Source: Pirellulaceae bacterium (GTDB taxonomy: Bacteria > Planctomycetota > Planctomycetia > Pirellulales > Thermoguttaceae). From it: a DNA stretch of 49,449 nucleotides. Shown in pieces: positions 27,283 through 36,375 of this stretch (positions are counted from its first letter, which is position 1; every line of letters starts with the position of its first letter). Location: positions 1 to 49,449 of the forward strand of contig JAAYCB010000329.1 in NCBI GenBank assembly GCA_012744395.1, in the 5' to 3' direction. The notes below the pieces were generated by a model. It had not been told where the DNA came from. It did no database searches and saw only the letters and a program-made list of their open reading frames with translations. Both the position numbers and the translations under genes were made by a program.

Positions 27283-28554
27283 ATGACTCGACCCAACCGT
27301 TCGCGGCGCGCGTTCCTCAAGACTTCCGCCGCGCTGGCGGGAATCGCCCCGCTGGCCGCCGGCCTGCTCCGGGCCCAGTCGAACCGCGTCGACGGGCCGC
27401 TGATCGCCTATGTCGGCACCTTCAGTTCCCCGCTCCGCGACGTGCTGCCAACGCAGGTGGATCTGCCCCCCGGCAACGGCCGCGGGATCCACCTGTTCCG
27501 CGTCGATCGCGACAGCGGGGCGCTGGCGCCGGCCGGCATCCATCCGCTGCAGACAAGCCCCACCTGCGTGGTCTGCAATGCGGCGGGAACCCGGCTGTAT
27601 TCGACCAATGAGACGGAACGCCTGGGAGCAGGCAAGGAAGGCACGGTCAGCGCTTTTTCCATCGATCGGGCGGACGGCCACTTGACGCTGCTCAACACCG
27701 TCCGGTCCGGCGGCACCGGTCCGACGCATGCGAGCATCCATCCGTGCGGGCGGTTCCTGCTGGTGGCCAACTATCGGGGCGGCTCCGTGGCGGTGCTGCC
27801 GATTCTGCCCGACGGCCGCCTGGACAACGCCACCGACGTCAAGACGGATGCCGGCACGATCGGCCCGACGAGGGCGACCAGCGCTCCGCCGGGCAGCTTT
27901 GCGTTCAGCGGGCACGACCGGACCCATGCGCACATGATTCAGGCCGACCCTTCCGGGCGCTTCGTGCTGCACTCCGACCTGGGCCTGGATCAGATTCTGG
28001 TCTGGAAATTCGACGAACACCGCGGCGCGCTGACGCCGAATGACCCGCCCACCGTCGCACTGCCGCCCGGCGACGGTCCGCGCCACTTCCGCTTCCATCC
28101 CAACGGCCGCTGGCTGTACTCGATCCAGGAAGAAGGCTCGACGATCGTCCTGTTCGACTACGATCCGCGCGCGGGGCGCCTGGCCGCGCGCCAGACGATC
28201 TCGACGCTGCCGCCCGGGTTCGCCGGCAGCAACTTCTGCTCCGAGATCCTCGTCTCCGCCGACGGGCGATTCGTCTATGGGGGCAACCGGCTGCACGACA
28301 GCATCGCGGTCTTTTCCGTGGGCCCCAACGGCGAGCTGGCGTATCTCGGCGAGGAGTGGACGCGCGGGGACTATCCGCGGTCGTTCAACTTCGACCCGGC
28401 CGGCCGGTTCCTCTATAGCTGCAATCAGCGCGGCGACAACGTGGCCGCCTTCCGGGTGAACCGCCAGACCGGCGGACTGGAGTTCAGCGGCGATTATGCC
28501 GCGGTCGGCAATCCTTCGAGCATCGTCTTCGTCGATCTCGCCGGGGCTGGCTGA
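27283..28554 (+). CDS. TAT-exported lactonase-family beta-propeller (6-phosphogluconolactonase-like)
   Basis: A 423-residue protein. The N-terminus has a twin-arginine signal (SRRAFLKTSAALAGIAPLAAGLL), so it should be exported folded. The rest is a seven-bladed propeller of the Pgl/YbhE lactonase family: GGTGPTHASIHPCGRFLLVANYRGGSVAV, GDGPRHFRFHPNGRWLYSIQEEGSTI and DYPRSFNFDPAGRFLYSCNQRGDNVAAF are successive blades. In E. coli the relative hydrolyses 6-phosphogluconolactone in the cytoplasm; an exported version probably acts on other sugar lactones, as is common in planctomycetes. Directly downstream of the NarL-type regulator. Confidence 0.87.
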   Translation: MTRPNRSRRAFLKTSAALAGIAPLAAGLLRAQSNRVDGPLIAYVGTFSSPLRDVLPTQVDLPPGNGRGIHLFRVDRDSGALAPAGIHPLQTSPTCVVCNAAGTRLYSTNETERLGAGKEGTVSAFSIDRADGHLTLLNTVRSGGTGPTHASIHPCGRFLLVANYRGGSVAVLPILPDGRLDNATDVKTDAGTIGPTRATSAPPGSFAFSGHDRTHAHMIQADPSGRFVLHSDLGLDQILVWKFDEHRGALTPNDPPTVALPPGDGPRHFRFHPNGRWLYSIQEEGSTIVLFDYDPRAGRLAARQTISTLPPGFAGSNFCSEILVSADGRFVYGGNRLHDSIAVFSVGPNGELAYLGEEWTRGDYPRSFNFDPAGRFLYSCNQRGDNVAAFRVNRQTGGLEFSGDYAAVGNPSSIVFVDLAGAG

Positions 28555-28626
28555 GCACGCCGTGATCCGGCCGGCGCGGCGCCTGGTCGTTTCGCCGCGG
28601 GGGCACCGAGCGGCCGCGGGCCTTGG

Positions 28627-29529
28627 TCAGTTGGCTCTCGGATGGGCCTTCTCGTAGGCCACGCGGAGACCGGCCGTGCTCACGTGGGTGTAGATTTGCG
28701 TCGTCGCCAGGCTGCGATGCCCGAGTAGCTCTTGGACGCTGCGGATGTCGGCCCCGCGGTCGAGAAGATGGGTCGCGAAACTGTGCCGCAGGGAATGGGG
28801 ACTGGTGCGGTTGTCGAGCCCCGCGGCCTTCAGGTGCTTCTCCAGCATCCGCGCCACGCTCCGCGTTGTCAGGCGCGATCCGAATTTGTTGACGAACACG
28901 GGCGAGTCGGCGTCGGCGGGCCGGTTTCCGCGGAGCATGCGGAGCGGCATCCAGCGGCGGAGCGCGTCGGTGGCGTAGGACCCGAGCGGCGCAAGGCGTT
29001 CGCGCTTCCCCTTGCCGCGGATGCGGACCACGCCGGCGCGGAAGTCGAGATCGCCGTCGTTGATCCCGACAAGCTCGCTGACCCGGAGGCCGGCCGAGTA
29101 CATGGTTTCAAGAATCGCCCGGTCGCGCAATCCGAACGGCTCATCGGCCGGCGGGGTTTGAAGCAGGCGGCCGATGTCTTCCGCCGAGAGGAAGTGGGGC
29201 AGGGTCCGGCCCTGCCGCGGGTTCCGCAACGCCTTGCCGGGATTGTCGTCGACCCAGCCCTCGCGCTGGCCGAAACGGTAAAAGCTGCGGAGGCTGGCCA
29301 GACGCCGGGCGATCGTCGACTTGGCATAGCCCGCCTCGTGCAGTGCGGCAACGTAGCCGCGGAGCTCCAGCGCCGAAACCTCGCTCGGCGAAGGGCTCTC
29401 CCCCTGGCGGGCCTCTGTCAGATAATCCGCCAATGCCGTCAGATCCTCGCGGTAACTCTTGACCGTCAGGTCCGAGGCGTTGCGCTCCGTCCGCTGGTAG
29501 TTGAGGAATCGGTCGATCGAGCACTGCAT
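28627..29529 (-). CDS. xerC: Tyrosine recombinase of the XerC/XerD type
   Basis: A 300-residue site-specific recombinase with an N-terminal SAM-like DNA-binding domain (1-95) and a catalytic domain. The active-site set is complete: Arg149 (AGLRVSEL), Lys173 (RGKGKRER), His245 and Arg248 (HSLRH), His271 (LGHRS) and nucleophile Tyr280 (TTQIYTHV). Length and motifs fit XerC/D, which resolve chromosome dimers at dif; no phage or integron context is present. XerC versus XerD is not certain. ATG 29529 has no clear ribosome site. It converges with the lactonase gene. Confidence 0.88.
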   Translation of the reverse strand: MQCSIDRFLNYQRTERNASDLTVKSYREDLTALADYLTEARQGESPSPSEVSALELRGYVAALHEAGYAKSTIARRLASLRSFYRFGQREGWVDDNPGKALRNPRQGRTLPHFLSAEDIGRLLQTPPADEPFGLRDRAILETMYSAGLRVSELVGINDGDLDFRAGVVRIRGKGKRERLAPLGSYATDALRRWMPLRMLRGNRPADADSPVFVNKFGSRLTTRSVARMLEKHLKAAGLDNRTSPHSLRHSFATHLLDRGADIRSVQELLGHRSLATTQIYTHVSTAGLRVAYEKAHPRAN

Positions 29530-29564
29530 GGGCGGCGGGGGAACGGTCGGTTTTTCCGGTATTC

Positions 29565-29590
29565 GGTTCCCAAGCCGGAGCTTGGGAACC
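29565..29590. repeat. GGTTCCCAAGC/GCTTGGGAACC hairpin repeat, second locus
   Basis: GGTTCCCAAGC (29565-29575) and GCTTGGGAACC (29580-29590) form an 11-base perfect hairpin just upstream of xerC. A degenerate right half (GGGGATTGGGAACTAG) follows at about 29602-29617, as at the first locus. Confidence 0.7.
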
Positions 29591-29614
29591 AGAAGGAGGC
29601 CGGGGATTGGGAAC

Positions 29615-29664
29615 TAGAGAAACAAACAGGGGTCGGAGGCCGCTCTCACACGACCGCCGACCCC
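29615..29664 (-). terminator. Rho-independent terminator of the small conserved gene
   Basis: On the minus strand GGGGTCGGCGG pairs with CCTCCGACCCC (10 of 11 pairs), followed by TGTTTGTTTCTC. It sits 27 bases past the stop of the 81-residue gene. Confidence 0.75.
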
Positions 29665-29690
29665 GGCGTTTGTGGACATCTCGGTCGGAG

Positions 29691-29936
29691 TCAGGCGATT
29701 TCATCCGTGTCGGTCGGCAACGAGACCTGGAACCGGCGGTGAATGGCGTGCTTCTGACTCTCCTGGCGGATCTTCTGGCTCAAGACCGCCGCGTCGTACC
29801 AGGTGAAGCTCAGTTCCGGATTCGAGGCGTAGCGGCCGAGCGTGCGGAGCGTCTCCGCGCGGCTCGAGTCGTCGTAAAGGAACACGTATCGTTCACCGCC
29901 CTTGACCAAGGCAAGCACGTTGATGTCCTGACTCAT
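29691..29936 (-). CDS. Small conserved hypothetical protein
   Basis: An 81-residue protein (MSQDINVLALVKGGERYVFLYDD, then ETLRTLGRYASNPELSFTWYDAAVLSQKIRQ). No signal or membrane segment. The regular mix of strands and helices and the good terminator support a real gene. ATG 29936 has CTGGAGAA upstream; a nine-residue longer start at 29963 is less likely. Function unknown; similar small proteins seem frequent in planctomycetes. Confidence 0.7.
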   Translation of the reverse strand: MSQDINVLALVKGGERYVFLYDDSSRAETLRTLGRYASNPELSFTWYDAAVLSQKIRQESQKHAIHRRFQVSLPTDTDEIA

Positions 29937-30596
29937 CAGATGAATTCTCCAGCTATCCATCACTCTTGTTCAAAACGGCATAGCCACCAGCGATCGATCC
30001 GTCGAACCGAGAGTGGAGACTGCCGATGCCCAAAATGGTGCCCTCGCCGCAAACGTTCCGGGGGCCTTGGGCGGTCGGCCGGGCTGTGTCAGCGCGTCTA
30101 GGGATTGTTATCGGGTATGAGGCCATCGCCACACCACTCGGGTTTCTCGGGCGGCATCGAGTACCCGGCAACCGCCGCCAGCAGCATGTTGAGGAGGATC
30201 GCGACGCGGATTTCCTGCCGTGCCTGGTTCGGGCGGAAGGTCTCCCCTTCGACACCCCGGCAGGCATCCGCTCAGCGCGCTGCCCCGCCGATACATTCAT
30301 TACGATTTGCCTTATCGGCAAGGTCGCTCTGTTTCCTCCAGGTGAAATCTCCCGCTTTCTAGACGGGCGCGTTCTTGATCCCCCCTGCCCGCAGCCGGAG
30401 AATGGACTGTCAGAGCAGCCGCTCCACGATCAGGCAAAGTTCAAGGTTCAATTGCCAATTGCCAAATGGGCAAGACGGGGCCGTTCGATCGAGAGCACGG
30501 GACTGGCGGGACTTGGGTCTTGCCCCTTGCCCCCAGTCGGGCCGCCAAATTCCTTAGATCGCCCACAACACCGAGTCTTCGGCCGTTTCATCGTCA
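29937..30596. other. Non-coding region upstream of ispG
   Basis: This 660-base divergent gap contains dispersed-repeat copy D (30437-30535). Open frames are random in composition. No clear promoter for ispG was found. Confidence 0.55.
30437..30535 (+). repeat. Dispersed intergenic repeat, copy D
   Basis: Starts AAAGTTCAAGGTTCAATTGCC, carries the core CAAGACGGGGCCGTT at 30471-30485 and ends CTTGGGTCTTGCCCC. It shares core and left end with copies A and B; the right end has diverged. Confidence 0.5.
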
Positions 30597-31772
30597 ATGA
30601 CTGCCACCCAGTTTCGCAACCCAACGCGATCCGTCCCGATCGGGTCGGTGACCATCGGCGCCGGCCATCCGATCGTGATTCAGAGTATGTGCGCCACGAA
30701 GACGGCCGACGCCGAGGCAACAGCCGCCCAGGCCGACGCCCTCGAGCGGGCCGGCGCGGGAATCGTCCGGATTGCGGTCGACAGCCGCCGCGACGCCGAC
30801 GGGTTGCGGGCGATTCGGGAGAAGACGGCCGCGAATCTCGCCGTTGATCTCCAGGAAAACTACCGCATCGCCCGCGAGGTAGCGCCTTGGGTCGACAAGA
30901 TTCGCTACAACCCCGGCCATCTCTACCACCACGAACGAAATCGACCGTGGCAGGACAAGGTCCGCTACCTGGCCGACGTGGCCAGCGAGCATGGCTGCGC
31001 GGTTCGCGTCGGCGTGAATTGCGGTTCGGTCGATCCGCAGAAGCGGGAGAAGTACTCGCCAGGCGATTCCATCGGGCCGATGCTCGAAAGCGCCCTGGAC
31101 CACTGCGACCTGCTCGACCAGCTCGGCTTCACCCGCTATTGCGTATCGCTGAAGGACTCCGATCCGCTGCTGGTCGTCGAGCTGAACCGCCGTTTCGCCG
31201 GCCAGCGGCCCGAGATACCCCTTCATCTGGGGGTCACCGAGGCGGGCATGCCACCCGAGGGAATTCGCAAGACCCAACGGGCGCTGCACGCCCTGCTCAG
31301 CGAAGGGATTGGCGACACGATTCGCGTATCGCTCACCTTGCCCAACGACCGCAAGCACGAGGAGATCGACGCCGGACGGCGGATTCTTGCCGACCTGGCT
31401 GCGGGCCGGCCGCCCCAAGCCGGCGCGATAGCGCCAGGCCGGCTGAACATCATCAGTTGCCCGAGCTGTTCACGGGTGGAAAACGAGGCGTTCGTGGAGC
31501 TGGCCGCCGCGGTCCAGAGACTCACGGCGTATGCCTCCGAGCAGCCGATTACGATCGCCGTCATGGGATGCAGGGTGAATGGGCCGGGCGAGACCGACGA
31601 TGCCGATCTGGGACTCTGGTGCGGGCCGAACTACGTGAATCTGAAGCGGGCCGGCGATCCGGTCGGGGCCTTCTCTTACGATGAAATCCTGCCGCGGCTG
31701 AAGACCGAGCTCGACGCCCTGATTGCCCGGCGGCGCGGCCAGGCTCCCCCTGGCGCTACGGATCGGCCGTGA
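30597..31772 (+). CDS. ispG: 4-hydroxy-3-methylbut-2-enyl diphosphate synthase (flavodoxin/ferredoxin)
   Basis: A 391-residue IspG/GcpE enzyme of the MEP isoprenoid pathway. It converts methylerythritol cyclodiphosphate to HMBPP with a [4Fe-4S] cluster. The TIM-barrel half has TRSVPIG and [14 protein letters not shown]; the cluster Cys are in [11 protein letters not shown] and [11 protein letters not shown]. Bacterial short form (no extra domain). A two-cluster ferredoxin is encoded about 2 kb away and could be its electron donor, which is inference. The 3' end overlaps apbE (convergent) by 17 bases. Confidence 0.95.
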   Translation: MTATQFRNPTRSVPIGSVTIGAGHPIVIQSMCATKTADAEATAAQADALERAGAGIVRIAVDSRRDADGLRAIREKTAANLAVDLQENYRIAREVAPWVDKIRYNPGHLYHHERNRPWQDKVRYLADVASEHGCAVRVGVNCGSVDPQKREKYSPGDSIGPMLESALDHCDLLDQLGFTRYCVSLKDSDPLLVVELNRRFAGQRPEIPLHLGVTEAGMPPEGIRKTQRALHALLSEGIGDTIRVSLTLPNDRKHEEIDAGRRILADLAAGRPPQAGAIAPGRLNIISCPSCSRVENEAFVELAAAVQRLTAYASEQPITIAVMGCRVNGPGETDDADLGLWCGPNYVNLKRAGDPVGAFSYDEILPRLKTELDALIARRRGQAPPGATDRP

Positions 31773-32844
31773 GGCGGAACTCGTCATCGGCCAGACCAGC
31801 CGTTGCGATTTCAATGCCCGGCCCCGTCGCGGCGGGGCAGACCAGGATCGCCGCCAGTCCCGGCCGCTCGCCGCAGAACTCGAGGGCCTGTTCGCACCCC
31901 ATGACGAACAGGGCGGTCGCCAGGGCGTCGGCCGTCGCCGCCCGCGGGGCAAGCACGGTTGCCGAGAGCAAGCCTTCGGCGGGCCAGCCGGTTCGCGGAT
32001 CGAGAAGATGGCTGTAGCGGCGGCCTTGATGGCGGAAGAACTGCGCCGCCGATCCCGAAGTCCCCAAGGCACGGTTGCGGAGCCGCACTTCGCCCAGGCG
32101 CTTGCCCGGACGCAACGGATTTCCCAAGCCGACCGTCCAACCGCCGGCCTCTGCGGACTCGGCAGCCATCAGCCGTGCGCCTCGGGCGAGGACGCTGCTT
32201 TGGCCGCCCTGGAGCAGGTAGTCGTCGATGCCCGCCCGGTCGAGCAACTCGGCCGCACGATCCAGCGCGTAGCCTTTGCCGATGCTTCCGAGACTCAGCT
32301 CCACCCCCGATTGCGAGAAGCGGACCGTCTGCCGCTCCGCATCCAGCGCGACCATCGAGCCGCCCGTGTTGCGCCGGGCTTCGGCCAACTCCTCGGCATC
32401 GGGCAAGCGCCCTTGCCGCCGGGCGAATCCCCAGACCTTCCAGAGCGGCGTGGCCGTCGGGTCAAACGCGCCTTGCGTCTGCCGGTAGACCTCCTGGGCA
32501 CACTCGAGCAGTTCGAACAGGCGCCGGTCAACCGCCACGGGCTGTTCGCCGGCCTGGCGATTGACCCGCGCCAATTCGCTCTCGGGGCGGAAATAGCTGA
32601 GCTGGGCTTCCAGCGATTCGACCAGGTCGAGGGCGTCGAGGGCGGTCTCCGTTCCGCCCCCGTATTGGCCGGCGTTGAGCACGATCTCGAACTCGCACGC
32701 CATCGCCCGCCGACTGATGTGAACCGCATAGGCGGATTTCGCTCCCGGCCGCGACTCGGGCAGATCCTGCTCGAGCGCTTCGCCGAGCGCCTCGGCGGCG
32801 GACAGTCCGCGGAGAAAATCGCGTCGCGTGCTTGGGCGTGTCAT
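31756..32844 (-). CDS. apbE: FAD:protein FMN transferase ApbE
   Basis: A 362-residue Apb[13 protein letters not shown] (about 45-56), the nucleotide loop [23 protein letters not shown] and [12 protein letters not shown] are the conserved blocks. It attaches FMN covalently to Thr/Ser of partner proteins, such as RNF/NQR subunits, outside the cytoplasmic membrane. The N-terminus starts TRRDFLRGL, like a twin-arginine signal, but the next residues ([12 protein letters not shown]) are not hydrophobic enough, so export is uncertain. ATG 32844 has GGAGG upstream. It is the last gene of a minus-strand run with the ferredoxin and ClpP-like genes. No flavinylation target is in the window. Confidence 0.9.
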   Translation of the reverse strand: MTRPSTRRDFLRGLSAAEALGEALEQDLPESRPGAKSAYAVHISRRAMACEFEIVLNAGQYGGGTETALDALDLVESLEAQLSYFRPESELARVNRQAGEQPVAVDRRLFELLECAQEVYRQTQGAFDPTATPLWKVWGFARRQGRLPDAEELAEARRNTGGSMVALDAERQTVRFSQSGVELSLGSIGKGYALDRAAELLDRAGIDDYLLQGGQSSVLARGARLMAAESAEAGGWTVGLGNPLRPGKRLGEVRLRNRALGTSGSAAQFFRHQGRRYSHLLDPRTGWPAEGLLSATVLAPRAATADALATALFVMGCEQALEFCGERPGLAAILVCPAATGPGIEIATAGLADDEFRLTADP

Positions 32845-32856
32845 CGGAGCCTCCGC

Positions 32857-32940
32857 TTATTCGGGGGATGCGTGCGCACGGTCGGAAACGATCCAGGGGG
32901 GGTTGTCGCCGCCCTCGCCGGCGCCGATCTCAAGGACCAT
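32857..32940 (-). CDS. Possible 27-residue peptide or remnant of a frameshifted gene
   Basis: A short frame (MVLEIGAGEGGDNPPWIVSD..., ends 12 bases before apbE) has strongly GC-rich third positions, as real genes here do. A strong AGGAGGTGAG ribosome site and ATG lie further upstream at 33049, but in a different frame. A one-base shift would join the two into about 65 residues. It may be a true small gene, a frameshifted pseudogene or a sequencing error. Confidence 0.25.
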   Translation of the reverse strand: MVLEIGAGEGGDNPPWIVSDRAHASPE

Positions 32941-33055
32941 GATCGTGCCCCCCTCGCGCGCGAAGCGGCCGGGCCGGCCGCTGAGCGGATTGGCCTCCAG
33001 GGGCGGTGGCGACGGTCGGCTCGACCGCGCTCGGTTCGCTCGGCGATCATGGCCC

Positions 33056-33601
33056 TCACCTCCTGCGCCGCCGGGTGAGCATCTCCAACGGCTGCAAATG
33101 GACCAGCTCCGCCAGGCCGCGCTCCGCCATCTCCCGGCCCGAGACGTATCTGCCCGGTCGAATCCAGGGCTCGAGCAGTTCGAGGGAAACACCGAAAAGC
33201 TCGGCCAGCCAGCGATCCATATCCCCTTCGAGCTGTCCGAAATGCCGGGCCCACTCGGCGGCTTCGGCCAGCCCCACGTTCTCGTCGCTCTGCCATTTCA
33301 TCGGGTGAAACAACGAAACGCTGAACGGCGTCACGAGCCGCCGCTGGCAGGCGGCGAACGGCCATAGCGCCGCTGAAGAACACTCGCCGATCACGACCCC
33401 GGTCGCCCGCAGCGATCTCAGCAGAATCAACGACGCCAGGGCAACCGCCGAATAAGGGCTTCCCCCCACCGAGTCGAAGTACAAGACGCACTCCTGGCCG
33501 ACCTCGACGGAGAGGAGTTTTTCGCACAGGTCCGCCTGGTTCTCCGTCAGGTCGCCGGTCAAGGCGATCTCGATCGGCCCCTCACGATCTTGCTTGTGCA
33601 T
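33056..33601 (-). CDS. ClpP-fold serine protease-like protein
   Basis: A 181-residue ClpP/crotonase-fold protein. The oxyanion strand reads YFDSVGGSPYSA, the nucleophile region GECSSAALWPF and the His region SVSLFHPMKW; all match ClpP layout. The last catalytic position, normally Asp in RDxFxSAxEAxxYGLxD, is not acidic here (RPGRYVSGREMAERGLAEL), so activity is doubtful or relies on another residue. Length is a little under normal ClpP. No clpX or clpA is nearby. ATG 33601 has AAGGGG upstream; the ferredoxin gene lies 96 bases upstream on the same strand. Confidence 0.7.
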   Translation of the reverse strand: MHKQDREGPIEIALTGDLTENQADLCEKLLSVEVGQECVLYFDSVGGSPYSAVALASLILLRSLRATGVVIGECSSAALWPFAACQRRLVTPFSVSLFHPMKWQSDENVGLAEAAEWARHFGQLEGDMDRWLAELFGVSLELLEPWIRPGRYVSGREMAERGLAELVHLQPLEMLTRRRRR

Positions 33602-33697
33602 CGTTGGCCCCTTCACGGCCGCAAGAAATGCCGACGGGCCGCTCGTCGGCGGCCCGCCATGGATGCAAACATGACTCGCGCCCCAAGGCTCCAGACT

Positions 33698-33871
33698 CTA
33701 GTCGACGTGGATCGATTCAGTCGGGCAAACGTCGACGCAAGCGCCGCAATCACCGCAGGTATCCTCATCGACAGACGCCTTGCCATCCTTCACTTCGATG
33801 GCATCCAGCGGGCAGGCCTCGACGCAATCGCCGCAACCGTTGCAGGTTTCCTGATTCACAATCGCCGTCAT
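33698..33871 (-). CDS. Two-cluster [4Fe-4S] ferredoxin
   Basis: A 57-residue protein read directly from the minus strand: MTAIVNQETCNGCGDCVEAC, then PLDAIEVKDGKASVDEDTCG and DCGACVDVCPTESIHVD. It has two complete Cys-x2-Cys-x2-Cys-x3-Cys-Pro motifs, which is the clostridial-type 2[4Fe-4S] ferredoxin pattern at the usual length (55-60). It carries electrons in the cytoplasm. AAGGGAG lies upstream of ATG 33871. It heads the run with the ClpP-like gene and apbE, and ispG (an Fe-S enzyme needing an electron donor) is close by. Confidence 0.93.
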   Translation of the reverse strand: MTAIVNQETCNGCGDCVEACPLDAIEVKDGKASVDEDTCGDCGACVDVCPTESIHVD

Positions 33872-34879
33872 GGGATCAAAACTCCCTTACAAAAAACTGT
33901 TGGTGAATGTGGCTGGAACGGTCGCACGCGAGGGAGGCAGACTGCCACCGAGTTGCCGACGGCCGCTCCTCTCATCCGCAGCAGCCATTCCCACGTCTCT
34001 CGGCGACCGGCAACCGAATATTCCTTTATATATCGGCTACCCGCCTCAAGGCCATACCCCAAACCAGTTTTTCCGCCGCGCTGCCTCCGCGACCGTCGAT
34101 TTCGAAGACCGCGCTCCGGATCGATCGCACAAGCGCCAAGCTCCAGAAGTCCGGCGTCCCCCGTCAAGGGCCCAGCTTTGCCGATTGCCGATGGAGCCTT
34201 GCGTCTTGCCGCCCCAATTGCTCCCAAGGGGCCGTTCGCAACCAGCCCATTCGTGCGGGCCGATCCGCTCCAACAGCGTCGGCTCCGACATCCGGGCCAG
34301 CGTTTCGGAGGCCGCCGCTGGCCCCCCTCCTGACACGGCTCGACAGACCGAGACACCCCCAAAAGGTGCAGGTTTTCGACAAGCCGGGTGCATTCTCCGC
34401 AGCGTCTTCGAAGCGTTCACGCAAACCAGGTTGCTTGCAGTGCGATTCGTGGCGCATGTGGCGCGCAGGCGAGGCGCCCGGCAACGTGCCGGCGAGGCAC
34501 TCCGGCGCGCCTCGGCCGATCCGAAAAAAAGCAGCGAGACGCTTGCGCAGGTGGCAGGCCCGCACGCCAAATCGTCAACATGCCGGCAATCCTCTCCCTT
34601 GGCATCGAAATTGCTATTACTGCGTTCTCCAGATCCGGCGTTGGGGACGGTGAACCGGTTGAGACAACCCGCGTCCCCGCGTCGAAGACGTCCGACAACA
34701 AGGCCCGGGGTTGCGCAGCGCAGCTTGGGCTGTGAAACGGACAGAAGAACACACACCCCGAAGGGGTGCCACACGGGCTGCCGCGCTCGACGGATTCAAA
34801 TGCCTTGAGCGCGGCTCGGCCTTCAGAAGATCCCGATGCAGCCAAGGGCAAGAAACGTTCGCGAGAAGGAGTCCGGACC
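33872..34879. other. 1 kb stretch without a supported gene
   Basis: Open frames here have random, Arg/Pro/Ala-rich translations, as expected from GC-rich non-coding DNA. A weak dispersed-repeat-like segment lies at about 34168-34250 (AATTGCTCCCAAGGGGCCGT). A small ACCCCGAAGGGGT hairpin is at 34757-34769. It is one of the longest gene-free stretches in the window and may hold a decayed gene. Confidence 0.5.
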
Positions 34880-35275
34880 ATGAAAAGCGTGTTACTACCG
34901 TTGTCTGCCATGCTGTTGGCTTCGGCCATGGTAATTGCCCCAGCGAGTGCCGAGGAGGCGCGGATCGACATCGTCATCTCACCCAGCACGGTCAACCTCG
35001 ACATGAAGGGGGTCTGGGTGACGGTCCACGCGGACATTCCCTACTCTCTGGTTGACCACGACGTGTTGGTGACACTCAACGCCGTTCCCGTCAAGTCCAC
35101 GTTCGCGGACAACCGTGGAGATCTCGTGGCGAAGTTCCCGGTCGGCGACGTGGCTGCAATTCTAACGGAGTATGTGGGGGAGGAGGTAGAACTGACTCTT
35201 TCGGGGACGGCCGCGGACGGGACGGAGTTCTACGGAACGGACACAATCCGAGTGATCCAGAGCAGCAAGAAATGA
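34880..35275 (+). CDS. Small secreted protein of unknown function
   Basis: A 131-residue exported protein with a textbook signal peptide (MKSVLLPLSAMLLASAMVIAPASAEE, cleavage after ASA). The mature part (about 105 residues) looks all-beta, with alternating hydrophobic strands (IDIVISPSTVNLDMKGVWVTVHADI) reminiscent of an Ig-like or carboxypeptidase-regulatory-like fold. ATG 34880 has GAGAAGGAG upstream. Overall base use (TTG, GTA and other AT-ending codons) is less GC-biased than neighbours, hinting at later acquisition. No homolog is recognised. Confidence 0.65.
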   Translation: MKSVLLPLSAMLLASAMVIAPASAEEARIDIVISPSTVNLDMKGVWVTVHADIPYSLVDHDVLVTLNAVPVKSTFADNRGDLVAKFPVGDVAAILTEYVGEEVELTLSGTAADGTEFYGTDTIRVIQSSKK

Positions 35276-35460
35276 CTGGCAACAGCCCGCTGTACGCCGA
35301 ATACGGTCTCCGCTCGGGCAGGTGACCGTACAAGCGTACGTTTTGTGGGGCAGGGATCGGGAAAGGGCGTCGATCCGACCGGGTTGGCGTCCTTTCCTTC
35401 GTTCTTGGCGGGACGCGAGGGGAGCGGTTCCGGCAAGGGAACGGCGACCTGCCGTGGCCT

Positions 35461-36375
35461 TCAAGGAACCGTCGCCGCCGGTTCGCCTTCGGCACGGGTG
35501 GCGAGGGCCTGGTAGACCGCCAGATCGATCACGTCGCTGATCAATCTCACCGAGCCGTCGGCGATGGCGAAATTCGCGCCGAACGCATGATGGCTGCTGA
35601 AATCGGCGAAGTCGTTGAGCACGTCGTTGGGCACGCTGCCGGCCCGGCCGACAACCCTGGCCGTGCCCCGATAAGCGCCGGGTACCGCGCCGACCCACGT
35701 GGCGTGGTCCAACCGCGACGACCGTTCGCCCACCAGGAGCGTGTTGGAGAGGCCATCGAGAATGTCAGCGAAGCGGATCGCGCTATTCTGGAAAAACACT
35801 CCGTTGCCGGCCCGGGGCTGGACCTCGATCAAGTTGCTGCCGAACACACCCGAGTAGTTGGCCCGGGCAATCTGGAACATGGGTCCCCCTGGGCCTCCCC
35901 CCCCTCCACCTCCCCCCCCTCCACCGCCGCCAGAACCGCCACCCTGGAGCATAAAGACTTCGTCCGAGGGATCGGAGGGGCATAGAAGCAGCCTGATTCG
36001 AGTTTCGCGAAAACGCTGGTTGACCGGGTCGCCGATCGGTCTGCCACCAGGTCCGGGCCCCGGGTTGCCCGGCCCAGGCCCCGGGGCGTTCTTCAGAGTC
36101 TCTTGCTCGATGAAACCGGGCAGCATCGCCGCCCAGCCCCAACCGGGCTCGCCATTGGGCTGGCTGCTCACCCAGCCTGCCGGGAGCCTGCCGTAGGTTG
36201 TCTGGTGGTTGTGCAGGGCCAGGCCGATCTGGCGAACGTTGTCCTGGCACTGAATCCGCCGGGCAGCTTCCCTGGCAGCCTGGACCGCCGGCAGCAGCAG
36301 GGCGACCAGCACCGCCACGATGGCGATCACCACCAACAGCTCCACCAGGGTCAGCCCTCTCGCCGGTCGGATCAT
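35461..36375 (-). CDS. DUF1559 prepilin-type protein
   Basis: A 304-residue planctomycete-type pseudopilin. The N-terminal methylation signal [34 protein letters not shown] (Gly7 cleavage, Glu +5) is followed by [23 protein letters not shown] and ends with the H-x9-DGSVRLI motif ([22 protein letters not shown]), diagnostic for DUF1559. An unusual poly-Gly run (about 20 Gly with few breaks, near residue 150) is encoded by C-rich DNA at about 35885-35945. ATG 36375 gives the proper prepilin leader; an upstream extension to 36561 is not part of the family. Such proteins are predicted to be exported by a type II/IV-pilus machine; a PilB-like ATPase is at 48.2 kb. Confidence 0.9.
   Translation of the reverse strand: MIRPARGLTLVELLVVIAIVAVLVALLLPAVQAAREAARRIQCQDNVRQIGLALHNHQTTYGRLPAGWVSSQPNGEPGWGWAAMLPGFIEQETLKNAPGPGPGNPGPGPGGRPIGDPVNQRFRETRIRLLLCPSDPSDEVFMLQGGGSGGGGGGGGGGGGGPGGPMFQIARANYSGVFGSNLIEVQPRAGNGVFFQNSAIRFADILDGLSNTLLVGERSSRLDHATWVGAVPGAYRGTARVVGRAGSVPNDVLNDFADFSSHHAFGANFAIADGSVRLISDVIDLAVYQALATRAEGEPAATVP

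Noticed and set aside
34046..34774. 242-codon minus-strand frame in the 1 kb gene-poor stretch
   Set aside because: Translation is Arg/Cys/Ala/Ser-rich without hydrophobic periodicity or domain, no ribosome site, and third positions are not GC-enriched.
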